The notes: a model not told the origin generated them from the sequence alone. 60,000 nt of DNA from Polytrichum commune (GCA_950295325.1 OX485803.1:26166001-26226000); one strand, 5' to 3'; positions 44,048 through 57,249 are shown, counted from the stretch's first letter. Numbers and translations: made by a program.

Positions 44048-46804
44048 TTAATAGGACGTCAAAGAGGGCACTTTGAACGAGTCATCACATGCATCCTCAA
44101 ATATCTCAAAATCTTTCAAATGAAATTTTTGTGAAGATATCCTCCCCAAATCTCCGCACCTACGTAAACATTGAAAGCTCCTTTGGAACTTCCAACCTTC
44201 AAGTGCTCAAGCTTTGTAGTGTGAAGGGGGGCATTAATACACAATCACATTAGGTGTTGAATGATTATGTTTGGACAATAGTACCCCCATGTCATCATGT
44301 GAGTGGTTGAAACCTCTTAAAAAGGTGACGTGGAAATTGAATTTAGGCAGAGACGTGCCCAGTCAGACCTGACTGTATGGTGCTTGAGAGCATGCATCAA
44401 ACGCATGAAACACGAGCAATGTGTGGGACTTTATTATGGCCACCAATGAACTCTGTTGACTTGTAAGATGGATGGAAGGTCCCTTTTATTATACAAGTAT
44501 GAAGGCTCGCTTATAGGTGTTGAGACCACTTATAAGTTATGTATTAGATGTGCTTACTTCGCTTACTTCTCTTAATCAAGCACCTAGATTAGAGGAATCC
44601 ATAATTGATCACTTATGAGATTATATGCAAGATCTGGAGAAGTGTAAGGTGGTGCAAATTTGATGTGTTCAAAAGATTGGGCTACATGCTCAAAATATGA
44701 TAACCATTCTAGGTTCTATGGTCAACATGATTGGGGGGACTTATATGGTAACAAAATGAGTACGAGAATCTTCACTTTGATAACGAATAAGATATTCATA
44801 CGAGCTCCGTAATTTTGTGGGGGAATTGACTAGAGCATTGATTTTTATATGTTAACCATCTCATGCTATTTCATATTTTGTGACAAGCATACTAGTCAGA
44901 ATAAATAAATAAATAAATGTTTAAGACCCATTTTCCTTACTACGTATCTTATGAGAAGTTTGATTCAATAGAGATATCCATAAAGTCCCTTGCAAAGGGA
45001 TAAAATTCTCTGTTATTGAGAACATTGTCTGTGAAGAGCTCATTGCATTCAGCATGTATCGGAGCTTATTTTGATTAGTTGAGTGAAACTTTTGGGACCT
45101 CCTCTTTCCACCTCTCAAACTTTGAGACGATGTTAGGATCTAAAACAAGGTATGTGCATGGGACATGCCATCCTAAGTTTTAAATCAGCCTATGCAAGGT
45201 TGGCTTAGCCCACCCATCCTCGTAAGTACAAGCTAAAAACACATGTTTTTTTTTATAACATGAGAACACTCTTTGTGTATGGTAAATTAAGCATTAAGAA
45301 AACTTGGGTGACTTTATGTTGATTCTCGTAAACTCAAGGTTTGGGACTAAGTCAATCCCCATGGTTTCATATGCTTTACTTCACAAATAACATTGATGCA
45401 TGGTGGGAGATTGCATTGCAGATACAATAGGCCTTCATGCGAGCTTTTGTCTCCATACCATTACTCAACAACGTGGGCCCTTATAAAATAACAATGGGGT
45501 GTTTGGGAGTTCAATCTAAATTTGAGTCTCCTTGCACAACTTTTCGAGCATCCCACTCTTATATTACAAGGGCCCACGGAACAAGAGTTATATATTTATT
45601 AGAGAGAGCTTCATGTATGAAAAGGGGGTTAATACGTCAATACCAATGATTTAGGTTATGGTAGAAAGTTTGTAATATCTAAACATTGCTCTAGTAGTAA
45701 ATTTGTTGTTTCATCCACAAATGACAAACCAAGTTAGCTCCCTTTCTCAAGATAAGGCACATGGGGAGCTATACTTGAGTTTTAATATGCATTAGCTGCA
45801 GCATCCCATGGTTATATTCTCGGAGCCCATATGAACAAACACACATTGCTTAATAATGTAACGAAGGACAATTCATGTACACATACAATATAAAATTACA
45901 ATATAAGGCATTACCTATAATATACACCTCCCAATTGGATCACATATGGTCAAATTGTCCAAATCAACAATGTATATTGGGCACAACATAAACTTACTAG
46001 ACAAATCACAAACCGATATTTATTACTTATAAACTACCATATTACGTCATTATTTTTCATTCTCCTTCACATACTACATCGCATCAACTTTCATCCAATC
46101 ATCAATCCATCCAACAGATAGAACCTTGCATGCATATATAGCACCTTGTTCACTTTCTATCTAATTTTTATTTGGATATATCAAATAATTATACAATATG
46201 AAAATTTGTAAGAACCCCATGCCGAGAATTATTCTTTTAAGGATTTTTTAACATCTTCCAGAATAACTACTTTTGATTTACATGCCATGGGCATATGTTA
46301 CATATTTTAAAAATCAAACGTATTTTCAAGTGCTTTTAATGCCACGTTCACAATGATGATCAACTACACTAAATATGATATTTAGTGTCACCAATTCTAA
46401 TCGTCTTGCTGAATGCTAATCGTAAACCACGGTGTAGTGTCACCACTAAACACTAAACGTTAACCCAACATTATTTGTTCATTGCTTGTAATTTTTTGGG
46501 GACTATAGATTTATAGCATTGCAATTATTGTCACTTACCCAATTATTTTTCATCCAAATTTCAATCATCCATTACAATATTTCATCACAAGTTTGGTGAT
46601 AAGAGAAGGGTAGGATTTTGACAAATGGATGAACGTATCTATCATCCATGACAATATTTTTTTCAGTTATTCATAAGAAGTGTCATCCGAAAAGTTACCA
46701 TAGTGGCCTTTAATACCATTGACACTAAACAACATATTTAAAGTACTTGTTGTCAGGGTTCATATACTTTTGATGTAATCCATATTTCATATAACCAGTG
46801 GATG
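44048..46804. other. No gene seen; contains R1 copy 3 and a repeat copy at 45.8 kb
   Basis: 44655-44925 is R1 copy 3 (GATTGGGCTACATGCTCA, AACCATTCTAGGTTCTATGG, AAGATATTCATACGAGCTCC). 45780-45880 partners 32918-33010. At about 46364, ACTACACTAAATATGATATT followed by TAGTGTCA looks like the end of a CACTACAC element without a clear partner. Confidence 0.45.
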
Positions 46805-46994
46805 TTAGGGACGGTTTACACTACGGTGGAGAAGTCCACCGGCCATGAAAAAAAGGGCGTTTCTCAATTGTGATTTTGGTCGAAAATGCAACTCTTGACC
46901 GGTGGGTGTTTACACTAGGTGAAGAAAACAATGGTGGTGAACTTTTCTCATGGATGATAAAATGACATGGCCGCCTACATGGCGGAACTTTTTG

Positions 46995-47058
46995 GAGTTG
47001 GGCTTCTCCGGAGGAGGAGTTTCTTGTCCGGCCTCAAGAGGCCGGAGAAGCCCAACTC
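46995..47058. repeat. 17-bp-arm hairpin inside the 46.8-kb element
   Basis: GAGTTGGGCTTCTCCGG (46995-47011) and CCGGAGAAGCCCAACTC (47042-47058) are exact reverse complements, 30-nt loop. An AGATCTGG pair follows at about 47083 and 47103. Confidence 0.85.
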
Positions 47059-47139
47059 AATAAAAAATTAATTTTCAAAAACAGATCTGGACCGTAGATT
47101 CCAGATCTGGTTTTTTTCAAAACCTAAGGTGTTGGCAAG

Positions 47140-47257
<118 letters not shown>

Positions 47258-48212
47258 GTAGTAGCTCCTCAGCGGGTTTTTTTTGTGCAATTTTTTTCGC
47301 AATGGCTGGTTACTCATAATTTCAGTTTGGTAGTAGCCAAGATGAGGATGACCTCATTGGTAGTGAGACACCCTTCTCCACTTGCGAGGAATTTGAGGGA
47401 AGAGTTTGAAGGAGGAAGAGAGATAGACATGATGGTTTTTTGTATCGCCATAGTTGAAACAATAAAATACTTCAAAATCATAAAGATCATAAGAGAGCAC
47501 AAAATCTCTCTTCTTCGATTATCCATGATTGAAGATCAAAGATAAGAAGAGAGAAATTGATGAGAATGATTAAGAGGAGAGCATGTCTTAAATAATACCA
47601 AAGAGTAGTGCTTTGTCCAATGTGTATGGGTTTTCCCCTCTTCATTCTTAAACACCCAAGGAGACATTTATTTCCTACATGGGCCAAACTTGACAATTGG
47701 CAATTTGGCAATTTTCATTATCTTTTGAATAAAATCGAACATTATATTACACAATTCTTATGAACACAATTCTTGTTGAAATCTTTTGATACAATGTGAA
47801 TGTAGAGAATTATGGTTTTTTATCACAAAAAATCTTCACCATTAGGTGAACTTCTCTTCACCGGTGGACTTCTTCTCCGCTAAACTTCTCCTCTAGGTGT
47901 TTAGACTTCAACCGGTCAAGACTCCTTAAGAAATATTTTATTACCTTTAATTCTTCTCCGGCACATCCACCATTTGCCTCATATAACCATGTCTTGGCCA
48001 AGCATTCTTGACCGACCGGAGGCCTTCTCCACCATAGTGTAAACCGGCCCTTAATACATCAACCTTGGGACATTATAAGCTCCAAGCCATGGATTAATTG
48101 GATGAATGTCTTTAATAAATGGCTACTCAAAACTTTTGTTTTCAAACAGTAACCTTTGGAGATGAGACTTTTAATCCTGAAATATTTTGGGCTCCCGTTG
48201 CATTCAACCTCA

Positions 48213-48519
48213 CTACACTAAAAAGGACATTTAGTGTTTGATTATATTTAATGTTGTTATCATCCTACCCTGCTCAACACTAATTTTTGAATCCTTGACA
48301 ATTAGTGTTAGACATAAATGTGCCGCTACCTTCCCTACTGCCATCTCCCTTCGTGTGAAGCATGGAATTCACTGGAATACTAATACTAATTTCAAACATG
48401 GAACTTCCTCATATCACTGTGGTTGATATTTAGTGTCTGAGTTTACATTTAATGTTACTTACTTTCATAGGGTTATTGACATTTAGTGTATCAAACACTA
48501 AATATCCTTTTTAGCGTAG
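48213..48519. mobile_element. CTACACTA-ended MITE
   Basis: 307 bp. CTACACTAAAAAGGACATTT then AGTGTTTGAT on the left; reversed right end CTACGCTAAAAAGGATATTT then AGTGTTTGAT. That is 28 of 30 bp matching. The two bases before the left end make CACTACAC. TSD not resolved. Confidence 0.8.
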
Positions 48520-49499
48520 CTTTTAGGAGTTGAGACAAGTTGGTATAATGTGATGAAGGGCAAGTGGAACATAAAACATAATTTCATATAGTTGGTTTGA
48601 CATTTACCCAATCTAATACAACTGGGAGATTGTAACCACAAATGCCGCATCACAATCATTCATTATGTTGTGGTCAAATTATAATTATACTTACTTGTGT
48701 ATTATTTATGTAAGTTATAGAATGTATATATTTACACACATATAAACATTCCAAACATTACAAGATTGTATATGTGTGTGTGTGTAATAATCAAATATAA
48801 TATTTTATGTTTTGGAGGGTTATGATACACGACTAAGGGGGGGGGGGGTTAGAGATTCCCATGACCCATGCCAACATGGCAAAACATGATAGCCACTTGG
48901 ACGGCAACATGGGGTCTATTACAATGGGAAACCCATGACATCCCAACATCATTAAAAAAATAAGCATTTGATGTTCTCAAGCAAGCCTTGTTAACTCGTG
49001 AATGAAAATCATTCCACCTCACATAGAAGAAATTGGACTACCTTCATCTCACTGGCGTTTGTAACTATGCATGCAAAGCATACTTGAAGCAACTTCTGTC
49101 ACCACACCAACATAAAATCATTATTGTCCACCATACCTAGAATCACAAACTTGTTGTTGAAGACACCTGGTGGTCAACCGTCCCAATCCCTAGGGATAAA
49201 AAAATTATGCCACTTTTGCACTTACGACGCAATTGAAAATAAGGCACACTTTGGAATGCATGCCCCTTTTGCAACTCCGTCAAAGAAAGGTTTGCTTTCC
49301 TATTCCAAAGTGTAGAGCTAGGTAGTCTTGAGTCTTTCCACCAACTGGATCATCAAAGTGATATTAGCCATAATCTCATATAAGCCACTCCACTACATTA
49401 GTCTAAGGAATAGATTCTTTTTAAAAACTCCACCTTGATGAAATTCTAGTCCCAATTGTCATGCTTCACTACCCAACTCTACTTTATACTTGAGCTTTC
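48520..49499. other. No gene seen; G-run at about 48837-48848
   Basis: A run of about 12 G lies at 48837. Nothing else recognised; ORF 49124-49315 lacks a domain. Confidence 0.4.
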
Positions 49500-49880
49500 A
49501 ACTAGAAAACTTTGATTTTTTAGTAGGTTCACAATAGTTAGATAGCGTCTTGATGGATCCCTTGTGGAATGAGTGTGAGAAGCTTTAGGGTCACTTACAA
49601 ATGTCCAAATTTTGAGCTCTTGATTACGTCGGCCTAGACCAATGCATTGTTCAACATTTTCTTGGTTTGTCACAATTTTTTCTTTGTGTATTGTTTTTCG
49701 CCCATTGATGTCTCATTTTGAGCATGACCACTTTACACTTGCTCAAATGATTGAGCTCAAGTATTGGTCAAACTCTCAATAGTTTGAGCTTTCGATGAAA
49801 GTTTGTCAACACCGAGTATTAAGATCTCCCAAATTGCAAGTTCAAGCTCTGAAATCCAGTTGGAGTTTAGGGGCTACACT
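49500..49880 (+). repeat. Dispersed repeat family R2, copies at 49.5, 51.0 and 54.3 kb
   Basis: Shared phrases are TTGATGGATCCCTTGTGGAA / TTGATGGATACCACGTGGAA / TTGATGGATCACGTGTGGAA. The 49.5 and 51.0 kb copies also share CATTTTGAGCATGACCA / CACTTTGAACATAGGCA, TATTGGTCAAACTCTCAATA.TTTGAGCTT and ATGAAAGTTT. Other copies: about 51000-51370 and 54295-54420. Non-coding. Confidence 0.65.
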
Positions 49881-49885
49881 TGCTC

Positions 49886-50316
49886 AAACTATCCCCGGGG
49901 AGTGCACTTAAAGTTAAGATTAGGAATACACGTGAGTGCGTTTTAATGGCATACCCCCTACAATACTTGGCCTTAAAATAGTTTTTAAATTAAGAATTTT
50001 TAAGTGCCAAATCATTACATATATATCTATCACTTGGTATAAATTTCAGGACGAAAAGTTTTTAAAATTTATTAAAAAAAATGATAGAAGTTTGAACTAA
50101 AATGCGTTGTTTTTTGCTTCAAAAATCAATTTTAAAATATTTACAATTGATTATTTTTTCAAAATTTATACAACAAGAACTTTAGATTGTGTTTAACAAC
50201 TTCATTTTTTTTTTACAATTTTTAGATGATTTTTTAGTACATACATAGGGGGGTCAAAAGTACGCACTCACGTGATTCCTAGTCTTAACTTTAAGTGCAC
50301 TCCCCGAGAAACTATC
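49886..50316. mobile_element. Inverted-repeat element C (ends CYCGGGGAGTGCACTTAAAG), TSD AAACTATC
   Basis: 415 bp (49894-50308). The left end CCCGGGGAGTGCACTTAAAG continues TTAAGATTAGGAAT.CACGTGAGTGCG. The reversed right end CTCGGGGAGTGCACTTAAAG continues almost identically for about 45 bp. The perfect 8-bp direct repeat AAACTATC is at 49886-49893 and 50309-50316. No ORF. A short relative of elements A and B, and the clearest definition of the group's ends. Confidence 0.92.
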
Positions 50317-50470
50317 AAGAGCTTGAGGATTGAGGTCCTCTTAGGAGGAGCTTGTCAAGCTCTCATTGACATGGAGCCTCTCATTCGCGCTTGTTCACTC
50401 AAGTCCACTTTACACTTCGCATTTCAAATCAATAACTTGAAAGTTTTTAGCGGGCTTATAAAGCTTTTGG

Positions 50471-50986
50471 CCCCTCCCCACCTGACTTTACCAAATAACC
50501 AAAGTTTTGCCTAAAACCCGGGTAAAGCTCCCTCGGTTATAGTAGAGGCATCCGGCTATCCCAATGCACTTACAAAAACTTGCTCCAGAGATTTTCAAGT
50601 AGGTTTTAGTTAAGTAGCTTTCACACATGTTCATGATTTTATCTACCAAGCAATGAAATGTTGGATAGTTTTTGTCCCATCCCCAAATGCCTCACTACTC
50701 ATCTATCTTACCATTGGTTTTTGTTAATGAAGCTCCTCGTGCCCTCATAGCTAAGACTAAAAGCAACCAATCACAAGGGCGGGAGGCGATACTTTTAAAG
50801 GTCCTACATTCTTGCCTCAAGTCTAGGTACCGATGGGAGGGTCGGTGCTTGAAGCTTAGAACCTCCACTTTTAAAGCATGCCACATCATTTGCCAACTAG
50901 GCTCAACACTAGATAATGTCGATGATGTGAAGGCTGTGTTTTTAGAACCAACATTTAGGCTAAGCTAAAGTCAGGTGGGGAGGGGG
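50471..50986. mobile_element. Inverted-repeat element with ends CCCCTCCCCACCTGACTTTA
   Basis: CCCCTCCCCACCTGACTTTA at 50471-50490 is matched exactly by the reverse complement at 50966-50985, with an additional G after it. About 515 bp; GC content is higher than the surroundings. The interior holds ORFs on both strands (50672-50968 +, 50695-50889 -) with no recognised domain. The TSD is not clear. It lies 155 bp from element C. Confidence 0.8.
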
Positions 50987-52297
50987 CATTACATAATGCC
51001 TTGATGGATACCACGTGGAACAACTATGACAAACTCCCAATCCTTTTTGACAAGCTCTCGGTCAAAATCCTCATCTACCTCACGGAGGTCACTTGGGAAC
51101 GCGGATAATTTTTTACCAAGTTGTGGGCCCCAAGCCAATGGACTTTCAAAACTAGGTAGTTGACTTCTTGTGACTTCTCTTTTTGTTTAGTACCATACCC
51201 TCATCAATATTTCACTTTGAACATAGGCAATCTACGCTTCCTCGAATTATTGAAAGGTTGAGAATTGGTCAAGTTCTCAATAATTTGAGCTTATAATGAA
51301 AGTTTCCGAAATCCATGTATCAAACTCCTTATAATTGCAAGTTTAAGCTCTCAACTTGAGGTGTAGTGTAGTGTACAAGGGGCCCTTAACCGGTGATATG
51401 GAGCAAGTGCCTTGCGGTGTCAAAGTGGCCAATGTGTCCAACCACGAGCTAAGCAAGAATTGTTTGAACACCCTTTGGCATGCAAAAACGAGTTTGACCC
51501 CAATGACCCAAATCATATAGAATATTATCGCACTTGCGCAAGAGTGCTCCTGCTGGGAATTTGCACGAGCACGCACACCATGAGTTTGAAGTGTTGTGAA
51601 TTATTTTGAAGTCAAAAGTTGGTCTAAACGTATTACCAATGTGTAGAGTCTGTCATAACTGCTCATTTTAACCGCTCATTCCTTCTCACTTTAAGCACTC
51701 AAAATCATGACATTATTGGTTATGGCATAATCGAAATACAATCACAGCTTGATCGAAACTCATTCCTAGCATGATTGAAACTCAATCCCAACCTAATCAA
51801 AATTCCAATACCCTATAGATTGTTGATGGGGTCTTGATCGGGAATAGGCACCTCTATTGTAAGTGGTTCCTAATGTGTGTGTGTGTGTGTTTGACTAGCT
51901 CACTTCTCAAAAGGATATGAACATGTGATGAACACGAGATGGTTAGCATATTCAAATTGGTGTTGTAGTCACTTTCTTCGTAAGTTTTGGAGCTCATATG
52001 AATATCTTGCTCATTAAGGACGAGGCATCCATAGTCGACCATGTCCATTTAACTGCTCACTAGGGTCATGTACTGCAGACATAGATGAGATCTATGATTT
52101 TTTAGGTGAACAAAGTTAAAGTTTATGTGGTGGTGGCTTGTGATTGATTAGAGTAGAGTCACCTATTCCCAATTAGGACCCCATCGGGAATCTATAGAGT
52201 GCCATAATTTCGATCATGTTGGGGTTTGTTTCAGTATTTTCTTTTCGAGGGTGGTTAAAATAAGGTTCCACGTTTCATGGTTTCTAAGGGTTAGTTT
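50987..52297. other. No gene seen; R2 copy and minus-strand R1 piece
   Basis: About 51000-51370 is R2. About 51915-52060 is a reversed R1 piece (TTTTGGAGCTCATATGAATA). GTGTGTGTG tract at about 51874-51890. Two phrases CCCCATC.GGAAT.. / GGGGTCTTGATCGGGAATAGG (51817 and 52168 areas) and their surroundings form weak inverted repeats (ATTCCCAATTAGGACCCCAT at about 52163). Confidence 0.4.
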
Positions 52298-53097
52298 CCA
52301 TGTAGCTCGGGGGGTGCACCTTTCATTAAAACCTAGAATCACGTGCGTTCACTGCATACTCTAAAACCCCCTATATACAAGTTATTTTTTGTGAAATGAA
52401 ATAATACACATACAATTGCAACAATAAATATACAAGTGACAATATGTATACACAAAAAAACATCCATTCATATATAGTCATTAACATAAGTATACAAATA
52501 TACTTTTGAACAATAATCAACCCCTATAATATGTATAACAAAATATCCTAGCTTTCATTAGCAAAGTCGTTGAAAACTTTTTCATCTCCTGGATGTAACT
52601 CATAAACATTTGATTCACCAATATATGTCATTATAGCCAATGCAATTATTGTCTCTAAGTCTACCATCAAATGATCAGTAAGATCATATGTCCACTTGTT
52701 GTTAGCTCCTTTTTGATACCAACATAAACCAATCTCCTTGTTACTTTGAGCTGAACGAATCATTTCAAAACCCTAATACTGCCTCTTTCCCCGATATTAC
52801 CTTGACACCTTGTACATGGTTCATACTACCCTATAAGGTTGCTAACGAAAATCGTTAATCCTAGTTAATCCTAATTTCATCCAATATGAAAACTTATGAT
52901 ATGTAGTATAGTAACAGTACCATACAAGTACAATTATTGTATGCTTTTTAAAGGCCTTCCACATATGCACATAACTATAAATTATAACATGTATACCATA
53001 TGTATACGTAATACGGCAAGGTCCAAATCAATACCCCTCCTGTGCACTCACGTATACTCGTACATGTTTAGTATAGTGCACCCCCGGAGCCATGTAG
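52298..53097 (-). mobile_element. Inverted-repeat element B (ends CTCSGGGGGTGCAC), TSD CCATGTAG
   Basis: 784 bp (52306-53089). Left CTCGGGGGGTGCAC, reversed right CTCCGGGGGTGCAC, then on both sides GAATCACGTGCGTTCACTGCA-like / GTATACGTGAGTGCACA-like subterminal words. The perfect 8-bp direct repeat CCATGTAG is at 52298-52305 and 53090-53097. It carries an intact short ORF on the minus strand, with about 325 bp of leader and about 240 bp of trailer between the ends: a minimal one-gene layout. It is the fullest copy of its group in the window. Confidence 0.9.
52548..52763 (-). CDS. 71-residue ORF carried by element B; conserved between two transposon copies
   Basis: ATG to TAG on the minus strand: MIRSAQSNKEIGLCWYQKG, then ANNKWTYDLTDHLMVDLET, IIALAIMTYIGESNVYEL and HPGDEKVFNDFANES. 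About 60 percent of the 53-residue C-terminal part is identical to the ORF remnant in element A (1877-2038), 50 kb away. Substitutions are largely conservative, suggesting past selection on protein. It is far too short for any known transposase. W-Y...W.YDL...LE..IAL....YELH has the tryptophan/aromatic spacing of WWE domains (protein/poly-ADP-ribose binding), but the match is impressionistic. It could also be the last exon of a larger protein mostly lost, or a captured host fragment. Confidence 0.5.
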   Translation of the reverse strand: MIRSAQSNKEIGLCWYQKGANNKWTYDLTDHLMVDLETIIALAIMTYIGESNVYELHPGDEKVFNDFANES

Positions 53098-55112
53098 GTT
53101 GCTCATTCACCAAAATCTAGTAGTCCACTAGAATTTGGTGGGCGAAGTGGCCTACATGGAACCTAACCCTAAGTCTCCACCTTCAATTTTGGTACCAGTA
53201 GAGAATCGATAGGGCCATGACACATGTCCCCTAGTTTTGAGTGGTAAAGTGAGGAGGAATTCGTCTCAAAATGAGTGGTTATGGTAGATTCTAGACATTG
53301 GTAATGTGTTCAAGTCAAATTTTGGCTTTAAAATTTCATAGTAATTTCAATTTAAGGAATAAAATTACCGAAAATGGCAATCCTCGTGATTTCTATCTTT
53401 CTACATAGGAAAAAATTTCACCATCTTATACTTCTCCATATTTGGTGCAAAATCTTTGAAGTAATTGGTTATGGGCGCCTCTACTTTGAACCCCATAAGA
53501 GTTTTGACAATCGTTGTCGCCAAAAAGTAGCATTGAGATGAGTGGTTGTGTATTGATGTATAGATCAAATGTAGGTGTCCAATTAAGAATATAAACCAAA
53601 TTAGGCACGTCTACCTTAGTTTGCCATCAATCGGATGAGAAAGGGTGCTTTTGGGTTAGGATGCAAGTTTCTTTGGGTGCAAAATTTGAAGTATGCTCAA
53701 GGTTGAATATGACTTATTCTGGGTTGTAAACTCAATTCAAACATTATGGAAAGGGAGGCTGTTGGGTGATTGAGGATAGGGGAGTGGGCTATTGAGGTCA
53801 TTTAAGTGAGGCATTGCTTTCATTGGTAGGAACCATTTTGTATGAGTTACATCCAATGGATGAAAGACTAAGCAATGATGAAGTATTTTTGTCTACAAAC
53901 ATTAAAATCCTAATTTTATAAGTATTTTTCTCTCCCATATACATATGACATGGTCTTTCCTTCTTAATTTGTTTTTGTGTGGTGTGTGTGTATTTGTTTT
54001 GTTGATTCTTAGCTATAATGATGCACGTATATCCTTGTTTTGTCCAACCAAAAATTAATAAATAGGGTATTTATTTTAAGGTGACACACATATGTGACAT
54101 ATGTTGTTAATGAAGGGCACACCCCCACGACCTCATAGCACTCCTCTCCCTCCCTTGTTCTTTCCCTCCTCCAAAAGGAAAGAAATATCCATACTCTGAA
54201 GTATCCCACTCACGTGAGTGAAAGAAACACCCGTGTTTATTGATTATTTATTTATTTGGGAATAAACGTTTAACCGTGCTTTCAATACTTGGATGTTGCC
54301 TTGATGGATCACGTGTGGAAAGAATATGACAAGCTCTTGATCATTCTTGACGACTCTAAATCAAAAAAACAGTTTCCTTATGGAGGTTGCTAGGAATGTC
54401 AAGAGTTTGAGCTTTTGTTATGCAAGTCCCAATCCAACATGTTTTCAAGCATTTTTTTAGCTCACTGTGAATTGTTGAAAGCATGTTGACTCAAGACTCT
54501 CAAAATAATAACTCAAAATCTCAATATTCCTAAGCGTTCTCCATGAAGCAGTGCAATATTTTGGCCAAAGATTTTGATCAAGAGATTGTCATATAACTCA
54601 TTCCACATGTGATTCATCAAGATCACATCTAAGCATTGTAAAATCCATGTAAGAATTCCAAACCGGCATAATGCAAACTTAAATGTCAAGGGGACTTGAA
54701 TGAACAAGCGTGAGTACGTAAGTGGCTCCTTTTCGCCATTGAAAAGGCTCATTTCTCAAAGCTCTCAATCTTTGAACTCTCGAGTCTTAAACCCTCTCCG
54801 ATGTGGTTCACGGAATCAACATGGAACTGTCACCAATGAGAGTACGGTGGAAGAAATAAAGGACCAAAAGATATTTTGTATTGCTCATAGGACACAATTT
54901 TCCATTAATTTAAGAAGTGGATTTTGTACATGTTATCGCAAGTGTCAAAAGAATCTCTTGTAAGTAACCAAGAGTTTGGAAAGGTAACCGTATTTGGTGC
55001 AATCAGTGGGTATAAATAAATAAATAATAGACGTTGTCCTCACGTTTTGCCACGTGTCAATCCTACATTGTTGAGACCCTCTTGAATCCTGTGTGGAAAC
55101 TCTATTCCAACA
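53098..55112. other. No gene seen; R2 fragment
   Basis: R2 copy at about 54295-54420. CACTCACGTGAGTG at about 54209 resembles the subterminal motif of elements A-C but has no paired end. Short ORFs lack domains. Confidence 0.4.
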
Positions 55113-55330
55113 CTACACTAGATATTGTATTTCATGTCAATTACTATTCGGAGTTACACAATGTTGTATTTTCTTATTATTGATTTATTTTTTTACCAAG
55201 TGAAGATGTTAATGTTCTACAAGTTCCAAAAAAAAGTTGACTTTTGTTGCCAAAAAAAAATGTTATATGTTATACTTATAGCATTGCATAATTCCAAATA
55301 GTAAGTGACAGTAAATACAATATAGTGTAG
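55113..55330. mobile_element. CTACACTA-ended fold-back MITE
   Basis: 218 bp. The left CTACACTAGATATTGTATTT and reversed right CTACACTATATTGTATTTAC agree, with one 2-bp shift. Pairing continues through TGTCAATTACTATTCGGAGT / TGTCACTTACTATTTGGAAT for about 50 bp. CACTACAC precedes the left end as at 35945 and 48211. No TSD defined. Confidence 0.8.
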
Positions 55331-57249
55331 TAAAGATGTAATAGAGCATCATCTACAATAGACTTAGGGCAGGTTTACATAAGGGTCCAACATCAAAGAA
55401 ACTCCATAATAGTGATTTATTGGTCAAGAGCAAAAATTTAGACCAACTTTAAAAAAAAAACTAGGGTCGGATCCAAGGTATGAAAATACGAAGTGGCGTT
55501 GACGTAACATTACTTTCCTTCGAAATATTATCAGTGGTCACAAAAGAGATTACTCCTTCTTGTTTGAGAACTATTCTTCAAGCGTGGGTCCAAACTTATG
55601 TATGAAAATAAGGTCCATTTAAGGAGTGTTATGGACGCCAAGTTTCTTGGACCTGAACACTAATATAAGTGTAGATATAAATCCCATTTCATCGCAATTG
55701 TTTTGACATTGGCAAAGTGGCACTATATCTTTACAACATGGTCCATGACAATAAAATATCCAAGTTCCACTCCCCCCCCCCAAATAGACATTACATAGTC
55801 CTAAACTTGAAGTTTCTATCATAAAGTAAGAGGAGTCCTTCTAAGTTTGGGACTTATGGAATTGTCATACATAAGTGGTCATTGGCAATTATTTATATTT
55901 GAATCTTCAATATAAAATCGGTCCCATACATGATCACTCATTCATCAAATGCATGCTTCTTGTTGGAGAACACACATGTGTTAAAAACACTTAATAGATT
56001 TGAAATGACTTATCTAAAAACACGTACCATGTACATGTTGTCCTCGTTGTCTCATATGACTATATTTTTGCTTCCCATTGGAGTAGGATTTGTGAACTAT
56101 AGTTTAGTCTTGTAGACCAAGTAAACTTTGATTGGATATACTTGTTTGGAGCTTGTACAAATTATCATGTAGACCATAGCCCAAGTACATCATATAATTT
56201 GAATCGTTTGATTCATAGCTTGGTCTCAAACCCTACAAGTGAGAAAAGGATGACATTCTAAGACCAAGTTACCTAGTTAAGACCCTTGAACCCTATGTAA
56301 GCCCATCCCATACACTATCGGTTGAGTTATGGAGGCAATGATTGTATTCAATGACTAAAATTTATCTTGGTGCCCACTATTTTTTATTTTTTTATTTTTA
56401 TTTTTATTTTGTTGTTGTTAAGCACTTTGTGCTTCAAATACCACTTGCAAAGGAGTTGTTTTATTTCAAAAAGCAAATGAACTATCGTTGCATGGAGGAA
56501 CACAATTCCAACTAAGATACTAGAACATCGGAGAACACTATTTCTTATACATGTTTATTTGTAGTTTGGGTTAGAGTTCCCGATCAAGTGAGACCCAATT
56601 GAAATACTTATCAACAAACTTGAGAGTGGCATGCTTTTTATCCCCTCGTGGACTGACAGTCCTATTTTCTTTCTTTTGTGATCATCATCTTAATAAAGCG
56701 TATCGGGTCTTTGCAACCTAGCCTTTTTGGCATAAGTATGTTCAGCAGTGTTATGATGTGTGTGCCTATGTTACACAATGGTTTACAAAACTCACTAAAG
56801 TGTACACAAATGACACTTGCCATTAGTATGTTGAATAATATCTCCCCCTTACATACTCAATGCAAAACTATAATCTCAAGTATCCCGGTGTCCTACATTG
56901 AATGTCATGATGTAAACACGTTGTTTATCTAAAACAATTACTTTTGTTGGTGAATAGTATAATATCGGCAATTAGTGGATGTCACACTTTGAGACCTCTA
57001 AGCATCTAGTGTAGACCCTTTGAAAATAGTATATGTGACACCAAATACCTTAAACAATGTAGACTAATTTGGAGACTTTAATCCTAACTTAAAGATCCTA
57101 TGATACTTTAAATAGAGGTACCTACATATGTTGTACATTAATACTCAACGTTTACACCCTCTCCTCCCCTGGTCCACCCTTCCCCTCAATAGGTGGTATA
57201 AACATTCACCCATAAAATAAAGTCCACCTCATCTATATGATTTTCATTG
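55331..57249. other. No gene seen; stray transposon ends
   Basis: At 55365, TTA then GGGCAGGTTTACATAAGGG looks like a TAA/TTA-type element end, but no partner was found. A C-run lies at 55771-55780. At about 57034, GTGACACCAAATACC..ACAATGTAG looks like one end of a CACTACAC element. GTTGTT and TTTTTA low-complexity tract at about 56381-56418. Confidence 0.45.
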
